From: Bolinopsis microptera
Lineage: Eukaryota; Ctenophora; Tentaculata; Lobata; Bolinopsidae
Direction: 5' to 3'
Assembly (NCBI RefSeq): GCF_026151205.1
Contig: NC_087080.1
Location: 3,453,096 to 3,517,095 of the forward strand
Length of the DNA: 64,000 bases
In this document: positions 50,311 through 61,571 of the stretch, one piece after another
Layout of the letters: each line of letters opens with the position of its first letter
How positions within the stretch are numbered: position 1 is the first letter of the stretch
The notes under the pieces: generated by a model
Databases searched by the model: none
What the model was told of the DNA's origin: nothing
Seen by the model: the letters and a program-made list of their open reading frames with translations, nothing else
Made by a program: the position numbers and the translations under genes

Positions 50311-50890
50311 ATTTAGGCTTTAGCAAAACACGTGCAGTTGGCCCCCAAGTAAACAAGGCCGTAAAGCTAAAGTAATGGTTTGTTTATTTAACAAGCAATG
50401 GTAACAACGCTAGTCGCTACGATTTACACTCACCCTGAGATCGTCACGCTCAGGAATTTGTAGGTTCATAACCAACCAAAACACGCGCCGAGTTGAACTC
50501 GTCGACCGTTTTGTGTTGTGTTTGAAAGAAATATTTTAAGAGTATCACTTGACCATTGTTAATAAAAATCTTTAATGGTCTGGCCCGGCGCTTGACCATT
50601 GTTAATGGTCTGGCCCGGCGCGTGCTACTTCGTAGCACTTGCCATCGACCATCGTGCATCGAGAAGAAAGCGGCGCGCGCTACTTTGAAGAAATTTAGAC
50701 GAGTAACATCCGTCAATGTGTGATGTGTGACAAAGTGAATCTGGGCGCATGCAACCATTCAACAAAAAAAGTTGTCAAATATATAGGTAATTAATGGTTG
50801 TATGTACCCATCTTATCAACTGGATACTCGGAAATTTGGTTAAACACAGCAGCAAGGGACAAGTGTCCATATTTACTCCGTTACATGTTA
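50310..50890. other. Intergenic, short GC-rich repeats
   Basis: TTAATGGTCTGGCCCGGCGC occurs twice (50573 and 50605 area). CGCGCCGAGTTGAACTCGTC near 50483 resembles the reverse complement of 61118-61140. No gene supported. Confidence 0.45.
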
Positions 50891-50893
50891 ATT

Positions 50894-50992
50894 ATTATAT
50901 TATATTATATTATATTATATTATATTATATTATATTATATTATATTATATTATATTATATTATATTATATTATATTATATTATATTATATAT
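50894..50992. repeat. (ATATT)n microsatellite
   Basis: Twenty or so copies of a 5-bp unit. The reading frames over it (YIILY) are artefacts. Confidence 0.97.
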
Positions 50993-50999
50993 AGTGTGA

Positions 51000-52660
51000 C
51001 AAGGTAAACATAAGCTAAATTATTATACAAATATTGTTGAAATTCTTTGAACAATTAAACCGTTTATAGGACTGATGATATCAGATATGAATATTATTTC
51101 TGAGTCAGTAACGAACGGTCCCGGGTCCATGTTTTTTGTTAATACTAATAGATAGTAAATATAAAGGCTCAATAAAAACTCTGCCAAACTGCAAACAGAC
51201 TTGATCTTTTGTTGGGATTGGGAAGTAGAACAATTAATTCGTTAGCGTTAAATTTAAAACGAGGAGAAATTTCTGAATTTGTAAAAGTGTCATATTCTTT
51301 AAAAAATATTCATATTATATTAAGTAGTCAACCTTAACGGGTGATACTCGTAAAATATCTGTTCCATATATTGTACGGGCGAAATAGTTGGTCGCGCGCA
51401 GTACGCCGCGCTTTTGGTGTTGACCATTGCTGGCAGGTACTTTTTGTCCCATTACGTCACGGCGCAGTACTGCACGCACACTACCCACTGATAAAGCTTC
51501 TCTCAGATCACAGTTTAAGTTAGAAATAAAACCTAATTAGATCATCGATCAGTTAGTGATTAACAAAGAAAACAAAATATTGAAACAACGGATTATAATA
51601 CATAATGTTTATCTTTCTAAATCCCGTGCACAGTGTAACATTATGAACTGGAATTGTCATCTTAAATTTGTTGATCGGAGCAACATCTTGAACATTAACT
51701 CAATCTTCAAGTTCAATCGTTCGGCATCATTGTAGAGGATTTGTAGAAGAACATTTTGGCAGTAACTGAAAATAATTCATTTTAATTGATCAAAGAGGTC
51801 AAAACTCGGTTTATCAGACGGTTTGGGAGTTAAGACATGATGCATTACTGATTTAACTACAAAAACTTGACCCACAATTATGACTATTCACAATATTGAG
51901 CCTACAGTGTGACTAAATCGTATTTGTAAGCCATATAATTATATTCCAAAAATTCTAATATGTCCTCACCTAGTGTATGTTTTACAGTTTTAGGAGAAGG
52001 AGACCATTAAAATAGAGTATAGATTATTCCCAGCAGTACTTTATCTTCCAGCCCTACTTTATCTTCCAGAAATAACAAGGGCACGACATTCCGGCACAGT
52101 AAAATGAGAGTCAGAGATGAGAGAAGAAAGAACATTCTGAGTAACTTTGTCAGACGTCAGTATAGCCGTTTTCATGTCAGAGAGATCCTTCGGCGAACTA
52201 TCAGTATCACACAATGGCAGGTCAGTCCATCAGTAACTGAAAATAAAACCCATTACGTCAGTGTTGCTATTAGGAGCAAATGTTTAGATACAAACTGGTG
52301 TTATCGGGAAGGTTGGTAAGATATAATCAGAACTCGGCTAATTAGATATTTTATTTCAAACAAATCATTTTTATGTTATACTATTCCGGGAACATAAATA
52401 TCGTATTTCTGTCGATAAATGGTTACATTTTTATGTACCATTTATCGACAAAGTAAGCGAACATCATGTACATCTCGTGATAACATTTCGGTCATGAAGT
52501 TGGAATATTACAAAAACATATTATTTTAATTGCCCACTTCACTTGGAGAGAATTCAGGTACGTGTGCTAATAATTGTGTACATAATTCTGATAAACGAAA
52601 CTTTAACGAAAATATAATACAAAATTGGTCGCAAAATTGAATATGGGAAACTTAGGAGGA
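51000..52660. other. Intergenic stretch without recognised gene
   Basis: AT-rich. A short plus-strand frame at 52104-52319 (MRVRDERRKNILSNFVRRQY and on) has no recognisable domain or splice context. A single diverged unit of the 184-bp repeat lies near 51790-51860. Confidence 0.4.
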
Positions 52661-52682
52661 TTATTGGGACAAATTTGGAACA

Positions 52683-53464
52683 TTGGTATGGTACACACTG
52701 TACGGTACACACTATGGTGCACACTGTATGGTACACACTGTATGGTACACGCTGTATGGTACACACTGTATGGTACACACTGTATGGTACACACTGTATG
52801 GTACACACTTTATGGTACACACTTTATGGTACACACTGTATGGTATACACTGTATGGTACACACTTTATGGTACACACTATATGCACTATGGTACACACT
52901 GTATGGTACACACTTTATGGACTATGGTACACACTGTATGGTACACACTGTATGGTACACACTTTATGGACTATGGTACACACTGTATGGTACACACTGT
53001 ATGGACTATGGTACACACTGTATGGTACACACTTTATGGTACACACTATATGTACTATGGTACACACTGTATGGTACACACTTTATGGACTGTGGTACAC
53101 ACTGTATGGTACACACTTTATGGTACACACTGTATGGACTATGGTACACACTGTATGGTACACACTGTATGGTACACACTATGGTGCACACTGTATGGTA
53201 CACACTGTATGGTACACACTGTATGGTACACACTGTATGGTACACACTATGGTGCACACTGTATGGTACACACTGTATGGTACACACTTTATGGACTGTG
53301 GTACACACTGTATGGTAAACACTTTATGGTACACACTGTATGGACCATGGTACACACTGTATGGTACACACTGTATGGTACACACTATGGTGCCCACTGT
53401 ATGGTACACACTGTATGGTACACACTGTATGGTACACACTTTATGGTACACACTGTATGGTACA
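52683..53464. repeat. 14-bp satellite-like array
   Basis: Unit CACTGTATGGTACA, more than 50 copies over 780 bp, with common variants CACTTTATGGTACA and a shorter joint CACTATGG. Frames stay open on both strands (GTHCMVHTVWYTLY on plus, VCTIQCVPYSVYHT on minus) and give long spurious ORFs. Confidence 0.97.
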
Positions 53465-53627
53465 TCCGATTTTACGATACAGGAACTGGTTGTGTGTAAT
53501 AGTTAGGGACCGTTCAAACACTCCAATAACTTGTGTACAGTGTGTGATAGACTGTACAATGTGGTTTATTTGCCAATGAGTGTGTGTGACGTGTGTGTTA
53601 CTACACAGTATAATATGCTTATACTGT

Positions 53628-54595
53628 ACTACATACCTAACTACAGGCTAGTTACTACCAGCCTAACTACAGGCTAGTTACTACCAACCTAACTACAGGC
53701 TAGTAACTACCAACCTAACTACAGGCTAGTAACTACCAACCTAACTACAAGCTAGTAACTACCAACCTAACTACAGGCTAGTTACTACCAACCTAACTAC
53801 AGGCTAGTTACTACCAACCTAACTACATGCTAGTTACTACCAGCCTAACTACAGGCTAGTTACTACCAACCTAACTACAGGCTAGTTACTACCAACCTAA
53901 CTACATGCTAGTTACTACCAACCTAACTACAGGCTAGTAACTACTAACCTAACTACATGCTAGTTACTACCAACCTAACTACAGGCTAGTAACTACTAAC
54001 CTAACTACAGGCTAGTTACTACCAACCTTACTACAGGCTAGTAACTACTATTTACTAACGTAACTACAGGCTAGTAACTACCAACCTAACTACATGCTAG
54101 TTACTACCAACCTAACTACAGGCTAGTTACTACCAACCTAACTACAGGCTAGTAACTACCAACCTAACTACAGGCTAGTAACTACCAACCTAACTACAGG
54201 CTAGTTACTACCAACCTAACTACAGGCTAGTAACTACCAACCTAACTACAAGCTAGTAACTACCAACCTAACTACAGGCTAGTAACTACTAACCTAACTA
54301 CAGGCTAGTTACTACCAACCTAACTACAGGCTAGTTACTACCAACCTTACTACAGGCTAGTAACTACTATTTACTAACGTAACCACAGGCTAGTAACTAC
54401 CAACCTAACTACATGCTAGTTACTACCAACCTAACTACAGGCTAGTTACTACCAACCTAACTACAGGCTAGTAACTACCAACCTAACTACAGGCTAGTAA
54501 CTACCAACCTAACTACAAGCTAGTAACTACCAACCTAACTACAGGCTAGTAACTACCAACCTAACTACAGGCTAGTAACTACCAACCTAACTACA
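53628..54595 (+). repeat. 26-bp tandem array, left arm
   Basis: About 37 units with alternating GTAAC/GTTAC and CAGG/CATG/CAAG variants. A higher-order block with TATTTACTAACGTAAC appears twice (54047 and 54369), showing segmental duplication inside the array. Confidence 0.97.
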
Positions 54596-55039
54596 GGTTG
54601 TTTTACATGATCGAAATTCTCCTATCTGAGCAGAAGAAGTTTTGAATCTCAAAATAGGGCTGTTTATGTTACACACATTCTTACACTCAAATAACGTCGA
54701 CATAATGTCGTTTATCTTGTAATATTGTCATTGAGAGAATATAATATATATACACACTGTGGTACCATACAGTGTGTACCACAGTGTGTACCAGTTACCA
54801 CTACACACAGTGTGTACTACTAGTGTGTACCACTACACACAGTGTGTACCACTATAACACACAGTGTGTACTACTAGTGTGTAGTAGCATGAACCCAGCT
54901 ATCATACAGTGTGTACACTTTTATTTTCTCAATGACAATATTACGAGATAAACGACATTGTAATCTCTTGGTGACAATATCAAAATTTAAACGACGTTAT
55001 TGCCAAAAGCGACGATATATTTGTGGGAATTGCGCCGGC

Positions 55040-55165
55040 TGACCACCTGCCCTTCAGCATTGAGCGACCCAACCCCCCCCCCCCCCCCCTCAAACCCCCT
55101 CCTCCCGTCAGGATTTCACAACCCCCTCCTGCCTCCCCCTTGGCTGCTGACGTCATATGTGAACG
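55040..55165. repeat. C-rich MITE-like segment in foldback centre
   Basis: Poly-C run (55073-55089), CCCCTCCTCCC, and TGGCTGCTGACGTCATATGT GAACGCTCCC. The end resembles CGGCTGATAACGTAATATGT GAATGACCCCC at 62333-62363, so both may belong to one family. Confidence 0.55.
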
Positions 55166-55696
55166 CTCCCTTATAATAGCGCATGAAATGCTAAGTGTAG
55201 AGTTAGTATCGCAAGACAGTTTAAGCGGGAAAATTTCGCCCACGTGCAGCTCCTCGCTACATGTTCAGTGTCCAGAAACAAATATCTCGCCAGACATTGA
55301 TACTTTAATCAATTATGTTATATAACAGTTGATAAAGGGTTATGTCTGTGTGTAGACTGTAGAAGTAAAATTACTTATATAGCCTATAATTAGTGATCGA
55401 TAACGCACATGACATATCTCTAAATCTCGTATTAACATTTTCCTTTAAAATGCTCGATAACATCACGATGCCAAACAAAATTATGTAAAGATAAAGTAAA
55501 AAGCGGACACTGTATGGTACCACAGTGTGTGTATATAATATTATATATTATATTCTCTCAATGACAATATTACAAAATAATAACGACATTATGTCGACGT
55601 TATTTGAGTGTAAGAATGTGTGTAACATAAACAGGCCTATTTTGAGATTCAAAACTTCTGCTCAGATAGGAGAATTTCGATCATGTAAAACAGCCT

Positions 55697-56586
55697 GTAG
55701 TTAGGTTGGTAGTTACTAGCCTGTAGTTAGGTTGGTAGTTACTAGCTTGTAGTTAGGTTGGTAGTTACTAGCCTGTAGTTAGGTAGGTAGTTACTAGCTT
55801 GTAGTTAGGTTGGTAGTTACTAGCCTGTAGTTAGGTTGGTAGTTACTAGCCTGTAGTTAGGTTGGTAGTTACTAGCCTGTAGTTAGGTTGGTAGTAACTA
55901 GCCTGTAGTTAGGTTGGTAGCTACTAGCTTGTAGTTAGGTTGGTAGTTACTAGCCTGTAGTTAGGTTGGTAGTTACTAGCCTGTAGTTAGGTTGGTAGTT
56001 ACTAGCCTGTAGTTAGGTTGGTAGTAACTAGCCTGTAGTTAGGTTGGTAGTTACTAGCCTGTAGTTAGGTTGGTAGTTACAAGCCTGTAGTTAGGTTGGT
56101 AGTTACTAGCCTGTAGTTAGGTTGGTAGTAACCAGCCTGTAGTTACTAGCCTGTAGTTAGGTTAGTAGTTACTAGCCTGTAGTTAGATTGGTAGTTACAA
56201 GGCTGTAGTTATAGGTTGGTAGTAACTAGCCTGTAGTTAGGTTGGTAGTAACTAGCCTGTAGTAAGGTTGGTAGTAAATAGCCTGTAGTTACTAGCATGT
56301 AGTTCGGTTGGTATTTACAAGCCTGTAGTTAGGTTGGTAGTAACTAGCCTGAAGTTAGGTTGGTAGTAACTAGCCTGTAGTTAGGTTGGTAGTTACTAGC
56401 CTGTAGTTAGGTTAGTAGTAACTAGCCTGTAGTTACTAGCCTGTAGTTAGGTTGGTAGTAACTAGCCTGTAGTTAGGTTGGTAGTAACTAGCCTGTAGTT
56501 AGATTGGTAGTTACTAGCCTGTAGTTAGGTTGGTAGTTACTAGCCTGTAGTTAGGTTGGTAGTTACTAGCCTGTAGTTAGGTTGGT
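55697..56586 (-). repeat. 26-bp tandem array, right arm (inverted)
   Basis: About 34 units of GTTGGTAGTTACTAGCCTGT AGTTAG, more irregular than the left arm (deleted units such as GTAGTTACTAGCCTGTAG at 56136 and 56426). Confidence 0.97.
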
Positions 56587-56738
56587 GTACTGTGGTGCAC
56601 ACTGTGGTGCACACTGTATGGTACACACTGTATGGTACACACTGTATGGTACACACTTTATGGTACACACTGTATGGTACACACTGTATGGTACACACTG
56701 TATGGTACACACTTTATGGTACACACTGTATGGTACAT
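56587..56738. repeat. Second 14-bp array, same orientation as 52683-53464
   Basis: About 11 units of CACTGTATGGTACA directly abut the right foldback arm. Because orientation is the same as the left array, this array is not part of the inverted repeat. Both arrays end GTATGGTACATCCG. Confidence 0.95.
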
Positions 56739-56741
56739 CCG

Positions 56742-56825
56742 GTTTTTGCGGAAAGTCGCGTTTAAGTTGATGCCGTGGTGTCAGTAAAATGGCACAGATT
56801 TATATCGTCTCGCTTTATATATAGT
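56742..56825 (+). repeat. Repeat shared with 24069-24172
   Basis: GGTTTTTGCGGAAAGTCGCG TTTAAGTTGATGCCGTGG and following, as at 24 kb. It marks the right boundary of the repeat complex. Confidence 0.8.
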
Positions 56826-57400
56826 AATATTAGTAGGAATATACTGGCGGAGAAACATGCATTGTTTTGTTTAATCCAATTGAAAACCAAATTTATAGCT
56901 CCTATATGCTGTCAATACCTCGCAGTGCCACTGCCCAGGGCGATTTAAACGACCAAAAGGTATAAATGTTTTTGTTGATACAGCGTGATATTCTCGAAAG
57001 GCCAGAAAGTGTAAATTTGTGTCTCAAAATTTAATCTGGTCATTATATGTGGTTGCGGCGGTGTAGTTCAAAATCTGCAACAATATGGTCAAGATTGCTT
57101 GACTGATTTTGTAAGCTAAAAGATTGTCATTTGCATCGATAATTTTATCAAATCATTATAATTTTACCGGATCTGACGAGAATTCTGTTTAGTTTGAACA
57201 GGATATTTGACCACTGCTTCACTTGCAAACCACATCTTTGTTTTGGGTACCGCTCTTGAGTTTTGGTTCTGTTGAAAATCTTATCCTGCAAGTAGTTGAC
57301 TTATAAGTCTACAAATTTGCACAGAAATAAAATAACCTATTTCACAACCAAGTTGCATTCAAGTTAACAATAAATGACATTAGAAAATGATTTCACGATT
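56826..57400. other. Intergenic, nothing recognised
   Basis: No exon, RNA gene or repeat could be supported. Confidence 0.5.
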
Positions 57401-57660
57401 TTATTTCATTAGAAACTGAGTCTTTTAAAAAAATTTCATCGAAACATATAATAGTAAACGACTAAATTAGCACTGTCTTACTTATGCGGAAATTATGATA
57501 AATTTACTTTGTGAGAAGCTGAGATAACAAGATCAGAGTAGGTCACCTTCGGGTTTTATCTTTCGTGATCGTGATCCAGTTCCAGGGGAAGTGTTGTCCG
57601 TAAACGAGCTTCAGCGAAAAAGCAAAGGGGAGAATAACAGTATAACTCCTCTATCATATT

Positions 57661-57753
57661 CTAGTAAAATGTAGAAGTGCTAATTTGTTCGTCGTCTTCT
57701 GCAGGATGGTACTCTAGCGCTTTTCTAAAATCTGTCCGACTCTGCCCAAACAC
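57661..57753 (-). CDS. Possible last exon of a minus-strand gene
   Basis: On the minus strand, TTATCCAG precedes a 30-codon frame VFGQSRTDFRKALEYHPAED DEQISTSTFY that ends in TAG. Minus-strand AATAAA lies about 250 bp downstream (near 57405), suiting a 3-prime UTR. The peptide looks like a cytoplasmic tail; the F-R-K-A pattern faintly recalls the end of a GPCR, but this is weak. Upstream exons were not found in 57754-58480. Confidence 0.3.
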   Translation of the reverse strand: MFGQSRTDFRKALEYHPAEDDEQISTSTFY

Positions 57754-58440
57754 CTGGATAAATATATTGAATTAGTGAGATGTATCAATTTAATTACGTT
57801 TAAATAATTTAACTTTAAGTTTACAATGACACAAATGTATAACCTACCAACGTCCAACAGAGAAGAAGACGGTTTTTACCTGTTGTAATATAAATTAAAA
57901 ACTTATCAGTAGAAAATGATATTTAAAAATCACTTGCTTACATTCTCCATTCTCCATAACGAAAACTTAACTCTGCTTGTTCTCGTTAAAAGTTAACAGT
58001 ACTTCATCTTGCACTAGATCAGTCCTGGCTAACGAAATTTTGAAGAGTATTAGTTCATGATAATCTCACTGAGTCAAATATTTACCGTATTTATACCGTT
58101 AAAAGCACACATTTTAAGGTTACTAAGCAACGACAAAAACCAGTAAAGAGGACTTATTTACACGGATACTAAATACTCAAGTACTCATTAACAGCAAATT
58201 TGTTAAAAATATGTATTTTATTTTAAAAGGAGGTTATCATACATTTAAAGAGTGTACACCGTCAGATCATTTTCCGATTGTATGTAGGAGTTTTACTCCT
58301 GTACTGCAGTGTACAAAGGCGATGAAATCAAGGGTTCTGTAATCTATTGTCTATAAGTCTGATTTAAACTAATTAACTAAGAGTAAGATATTTAAAGATG
58401 AAACTGTCCGGGGACTTTCTACGGTTTCGATTATACAATT
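57754..58440. other. Intergenic or intron, nothing recognised
   Basis: AT-rich with no supported exon. If the exon at 57661 is real, this would be intron of that gene. Confidence 0.4.
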
Positions 58441-58449
58441 ATAGCGATA

Positions 58450-59460
58450 CTGGGTTATCACCATGGTAACTGGGAGGTGTTCAAACTCAAAAGATTTACT
58501 TTACAAACTGAGGTCTATGTTTTATTATCCATGTTCAACGGATAATTGAAGCTTAAATAGTAGGTATGATAAAATGTAATATTTACACAAATGGGTTCTT
58601 GTTATTATAAGCAAATCATTTAGTACACACTGAGTGTAAACGGATGTATGGGAATTGGGAGTTGGGACACACCTTAGAAACACTTAATAGTTAATCGTAG
58701 TAGCCTTACATTTAATAACCGATATATAACTGGTGTCCCTCACGTTATTATATCAGGTCTGTTACTATGGAAACGTCCGAGGGGCCAGTTAAAGAATTCA
58801 ACTTGGAAGTTTAGTCACAGTTCAATAAAAATTACTGCCACTAAAAGTAAAAGCCAATGATTAGTGTACTCTACGCATTCAATTATAACAATTTACTTGG
58901 TTACCAAATCGCGTGATATCTCTGGAATTATCACCATGGTAACTAGGAGGTGTTCAAACTCAAAAGATTTACTTTACAAACTCAAAAGATTTACTTTACA
59001 AACTGAGGTCTTTGTTTTAATACACAAATGGGTTCTTGTTATTATAAGCAAATCGTTCAGTACACACTCAGTCTAAACGGATGTATGGGAATTGGGAGTT
59101 GGGACACACCTTAGAAACACTTAATAGTTAATCGTAGTAGCCTTACATTTAATAACCGATATATAACTGATGTCCCTCACGTTATTATATCAGGTCTGTT
59201 ACTATGGAAACGTCCGAGGGGCCAGTAAAAGAATTCAACTTGGAAGTTTAGTCACAGTTCAATAAAAATTAATGCCACTAAAAGTAAAAGCCAATGATTA
59301 GTGTACTCTACGCATTCAATTATAACAATTTACTTGGTTACCAAATCGCGTGATATCTCTGGAATTATCACCATGGTAACTAGGAGGTGTTCAAACTCAA
59401 AAGATTTACTTTACAAACTCAAAAGATTCACTTTCCAAACTGAGGTCTATGTTTTAATAC
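58450..59460 (+). repeat. 437-bp tandem repeat, about 2.3 copies
   Basis: ACACAAATGGGTTCTTG starts at 58585 and 59022. Every landmark recurs at the same offset: GGGAATTGGGAGTTGGGACA, GTTACTATGGAAACGTCCGA (58761 and 59198), ATTCAACTTGGAAGTTTAGT and ATCACCATGGTAACT. Two identical-looking ORFs (58864 and 59301) are repeat artefacts. An inner 25-bp unit (CTCAAAAGATTTACTTTACAAA) is duplicated in copies 2 and 3. Confidence 0.95.
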
Positions 59461-59601
59461 ACGGTGAGCGGACTGAATCACTACCGGACTGAATCACTAC
59501 CAATCACTATTGGTAGGGATTGAGGTATATTTTCGGACTGAATCACTACCGGACTAAATCACTACCGCTAATATCTAGACCTAACCACTTTGATGTGATC
59601 C

Positions 59602-60033
59602 CTACTGAAGAGTTGAGTAAACAGGTCTGGAGATGGGGTTGACAGGATGGGAGTAGGCTGCCAGTCTGGCTCGTCTGACTAGTCGTGCCAAGGACTTGGG
59701 ATCACAGTTGAGCCGGGACGAGGCTTCGAAGGATAGTCCAGCGACAGAGTCTGCAACAATCTGCTTAGTTGAGTTCTCAGTAGTAGCTGCGAGGGTCTTC
59801 ATTTTAGACTTGGAGCGGTGGGCTGCAATTAGTGCTGGTTGAGATTCGTGGTCATGAGGGGTAGCAGAACAGAAGGTGTCCTGGACAAGGATCAGGCGGG
59901 ACTTGCACTTGTTGCACTTCCAGTAGGTCTTGTCTTCCTTCTTTCTGTTAAGGTGGTAGAGGTGACCATCGTAGAGGACGTTGCGGCTGCCTTTCTTTCT
60001 GCCAGGAATAAACTCGATGGATGAGGAAGACAT
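59602..60033 (-). CDS. FLYWCH-type zinc finger protein, MULE-related
   Basis: Intronless 143-residue ORF starting MSSSSIEFIPGRKKGSRNVL. A FLYWCH zinc finger spans about 6-66: F-x-P-G-x-K-x-G, LYDGHLYHLNRKKEDKTYWK, C-x2-C (CNKCKS) and H-x-H (HDHES). A helical Ala/Ser/Arg-rich tail (ATTENSTKQIVADSVAGLSF, then LARLVRRARLAA and NP) resembles the N-terminal region before a MULE transposase. No transposase catalytic domain follows the stop, so it is a truncated transposon protein or a domesticated DNA-binding protein. A TATATAAA box lies about 35 bases upstream. It sits inside a disrupted copy of the 437-bp repeat. Confidence 0.75.
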   Translation of the reverse strand: MSSSSIEFIPGRKKGSRNVLYDGHLYHLNRKKEDKTYWKCNKCKSRLILVQDTFCSATPHDHESQPALIAAHRSKSKMKTLAATTENSTKQIVADSVAGLSFEASSRLNCDPKSLARLVRRARLAAYSHPVNPISRPVYSTLQ

Positions 60034-60217
60034 AGTGGTATAAGATTAACACAGGCGTTGCGGGTTTATATATTATTCCCGCTAGCTGATTGAGATACCG
60101 AGCATGTGAAGGTTCACATCACTGTATTGTCGTATAGCAGGTCATTATGGATGACTTGATCCGAACCAGTTCTCGTTAGGGCTCCTCGTTGCATACGTGT
60201 TAAGTTTATAATTTTTT

Positions 60218-60460
60218 CTAAGGTGTGTCCCAATTCCCATACATCCGTTTACACTCAGTTTGTACTGAACGATTTGCTTATAGTAACAAGAACCCATTTG
60301 TGTATTAAGATTGTTAAAGAATTCAACTTGGAAGTTTAGTCACAGTTCATTATTTGGTAAAATGAACAGGGACTCCATGTAATGCCGTTAATAAACATTA
60401 CTGCCACTGGATTACAAGTGTGTCACGTCATTTCTAGCCAATGATTTAGATTATTATTAT
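60218..60460. repeat. Rearranged third copy of the 437-bp repeat
   Basis: 60218-60303 is the inverted segment (AAGGTGTGTCCCAATTCCCA TACATCCG), followed in direct orientation by TTAAAGAATTCAACTTGGAA GTTTAGTCACAG (60309-60342) and TTACTGCCACT...AGCCAATGATT (about 60398-60450). Confidence 0.8.
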
Positions 60461-61009
60461 CATACGATATTTGGAGTACCTGCAGCATAAGGAGAACTCG
60501 AAATTCTAGTCTTGAACATATAGTTCAAGGGATAAAGTTATAGCAAAAACGATCGGGTTAGGTCGCATCAACAATGCCTATAGCAAAAATATGTTTGATC
60601 TTCAAAATTAATTGTACACTAAGGTAAGCGACAAAAACCTTCATTTACATTGGCATGCACCACAATATTCGAATGTTCATCTGCATATGCAGGTAGCAGC
60701 TTATTTATGGCCCACTGAATGACTGAACCGTAATATTGATTGATGATACACCGGTCAGATTGAATCTGGAAACAATCAAACAAATGACATGCAACTCAGC
60801 AAGCGATCAAATTAAAGCTGGAAGTGAATAGAATCTGTTATCAAGTGTTAAGCTTAATTTCAATACGGTCATAGACAGCGAACAAAACAACAGTGAATCG
60901 ATTATAAACTGCGTGAGGAAGTGAAGTTACAGAGCCAGACAAAATTGATGAGCGCTCGATTTTATCACAGAATTTCGAACTGCAGAGTGATTTTACGCCG
61001 CGCATAGCT

Positions 61010-61155
61010 CACGTGACTCAATATAAGCTCTCCTATTGGCGCAAACGTCTCAGCCAATCAGCATCTACGGCACTTTTCTGCCGTAATTGAGTCGTATTTC
61101 TACCTACCAGGACCGTCGACGAGTCCAACTCGGCGCGCGTCCTGGTAGGTTGTAA
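61010..61155 (+). promoter_or_regulatory. Promoter-like block: CACGTGAC, two CCAAT boxes, inverted CTACCAGGAC
   Basis: CTCACGTGACTC, CCTATTGGCG (reverse CCAAT) and AGCCAATCAG lie within 60 bp. Then CCTACCAGGAC and GTCCTGGTAGG form an inverted pair around GTCGACGAGTCCAACTCGGC. It is about 1.3 kb upstream of the secreted-protein exon at 62403, which begins after an acceptor and so needs an upstream exon. Assignment is inference. Confidence 0.3.
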
Positions 61156-61571
61156 ACCTACAAAGTCAACCAGACGGGCTCGATCTTTTGTTCAAGAAAG
61201 AACAATTAATTTTTTAGAATTAGTAAATTGCTATTGTTATTCGTTTATATTCATCATGTTTACTTTTAGATAAATTTAGATAAAACGTAGGACACGTATG
61301 ATGTTGCACCGAAAATTTTACTATATAAATATGCTACATCATCTTGGAAAATGGTTATTATTTTATAGCGGCAATAAGTTTTATTTTCTTGTCTGTATTA
61401 TATTTCTACTGCTACCATAATCTAAATCAGTATTAGCGATAATTAGCGATAATTAGCGATTGATACAACTTCAAGAGTATTGGTTTAGCGCCACCTAATT
61501 TAAGAATTTTTGGAAAATGTATCCTAAAACTGTTGTGAAACTTATTTTCGAGGTATAGTATTACTAGCAAC

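Larger units (their letters stand above)
53628..56586. mobile_element. Foldback-type structure with tandem-repeat inverted arms
   Basis: The left arm is a 26-bp tandem array CTAACTACAGGCTAGTAACT ACCAAC (53628-54595) followed by unique sequence 54596-54780. The right arm is the reverse complement: unique sequence 55508-55696, then the array as GTTGGTAGTTACTAGCCTGT AGTTAG to 56586. The inner parts match nearly perfectly (GTTTTACATGATCGAAATTC TCC against its complement). The roughly 730-bp centre has ACACAGTGTGTACC palindromes and a C-rich MITE-like piece, no ORF. Inverted arms built of tandem repeats are the hallmark of foldback elements. Confidence 0.8.

Noticed and set aside
52625-53579. Long Tyr/Trp/His/Met-rich ORFs on plus and Cys/Val/Tyr-rich ORFs on minus
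   Set aside because: All are readings of the 14-bp tandem array; all frames are open at once and no splice or start context supports a gene.
58864-59492. Two nearly identical small ORFs suggesting a duplicated gene
   Set aside because: They are the same position in two copies of the 437-bp repeat and have no domain or signal.
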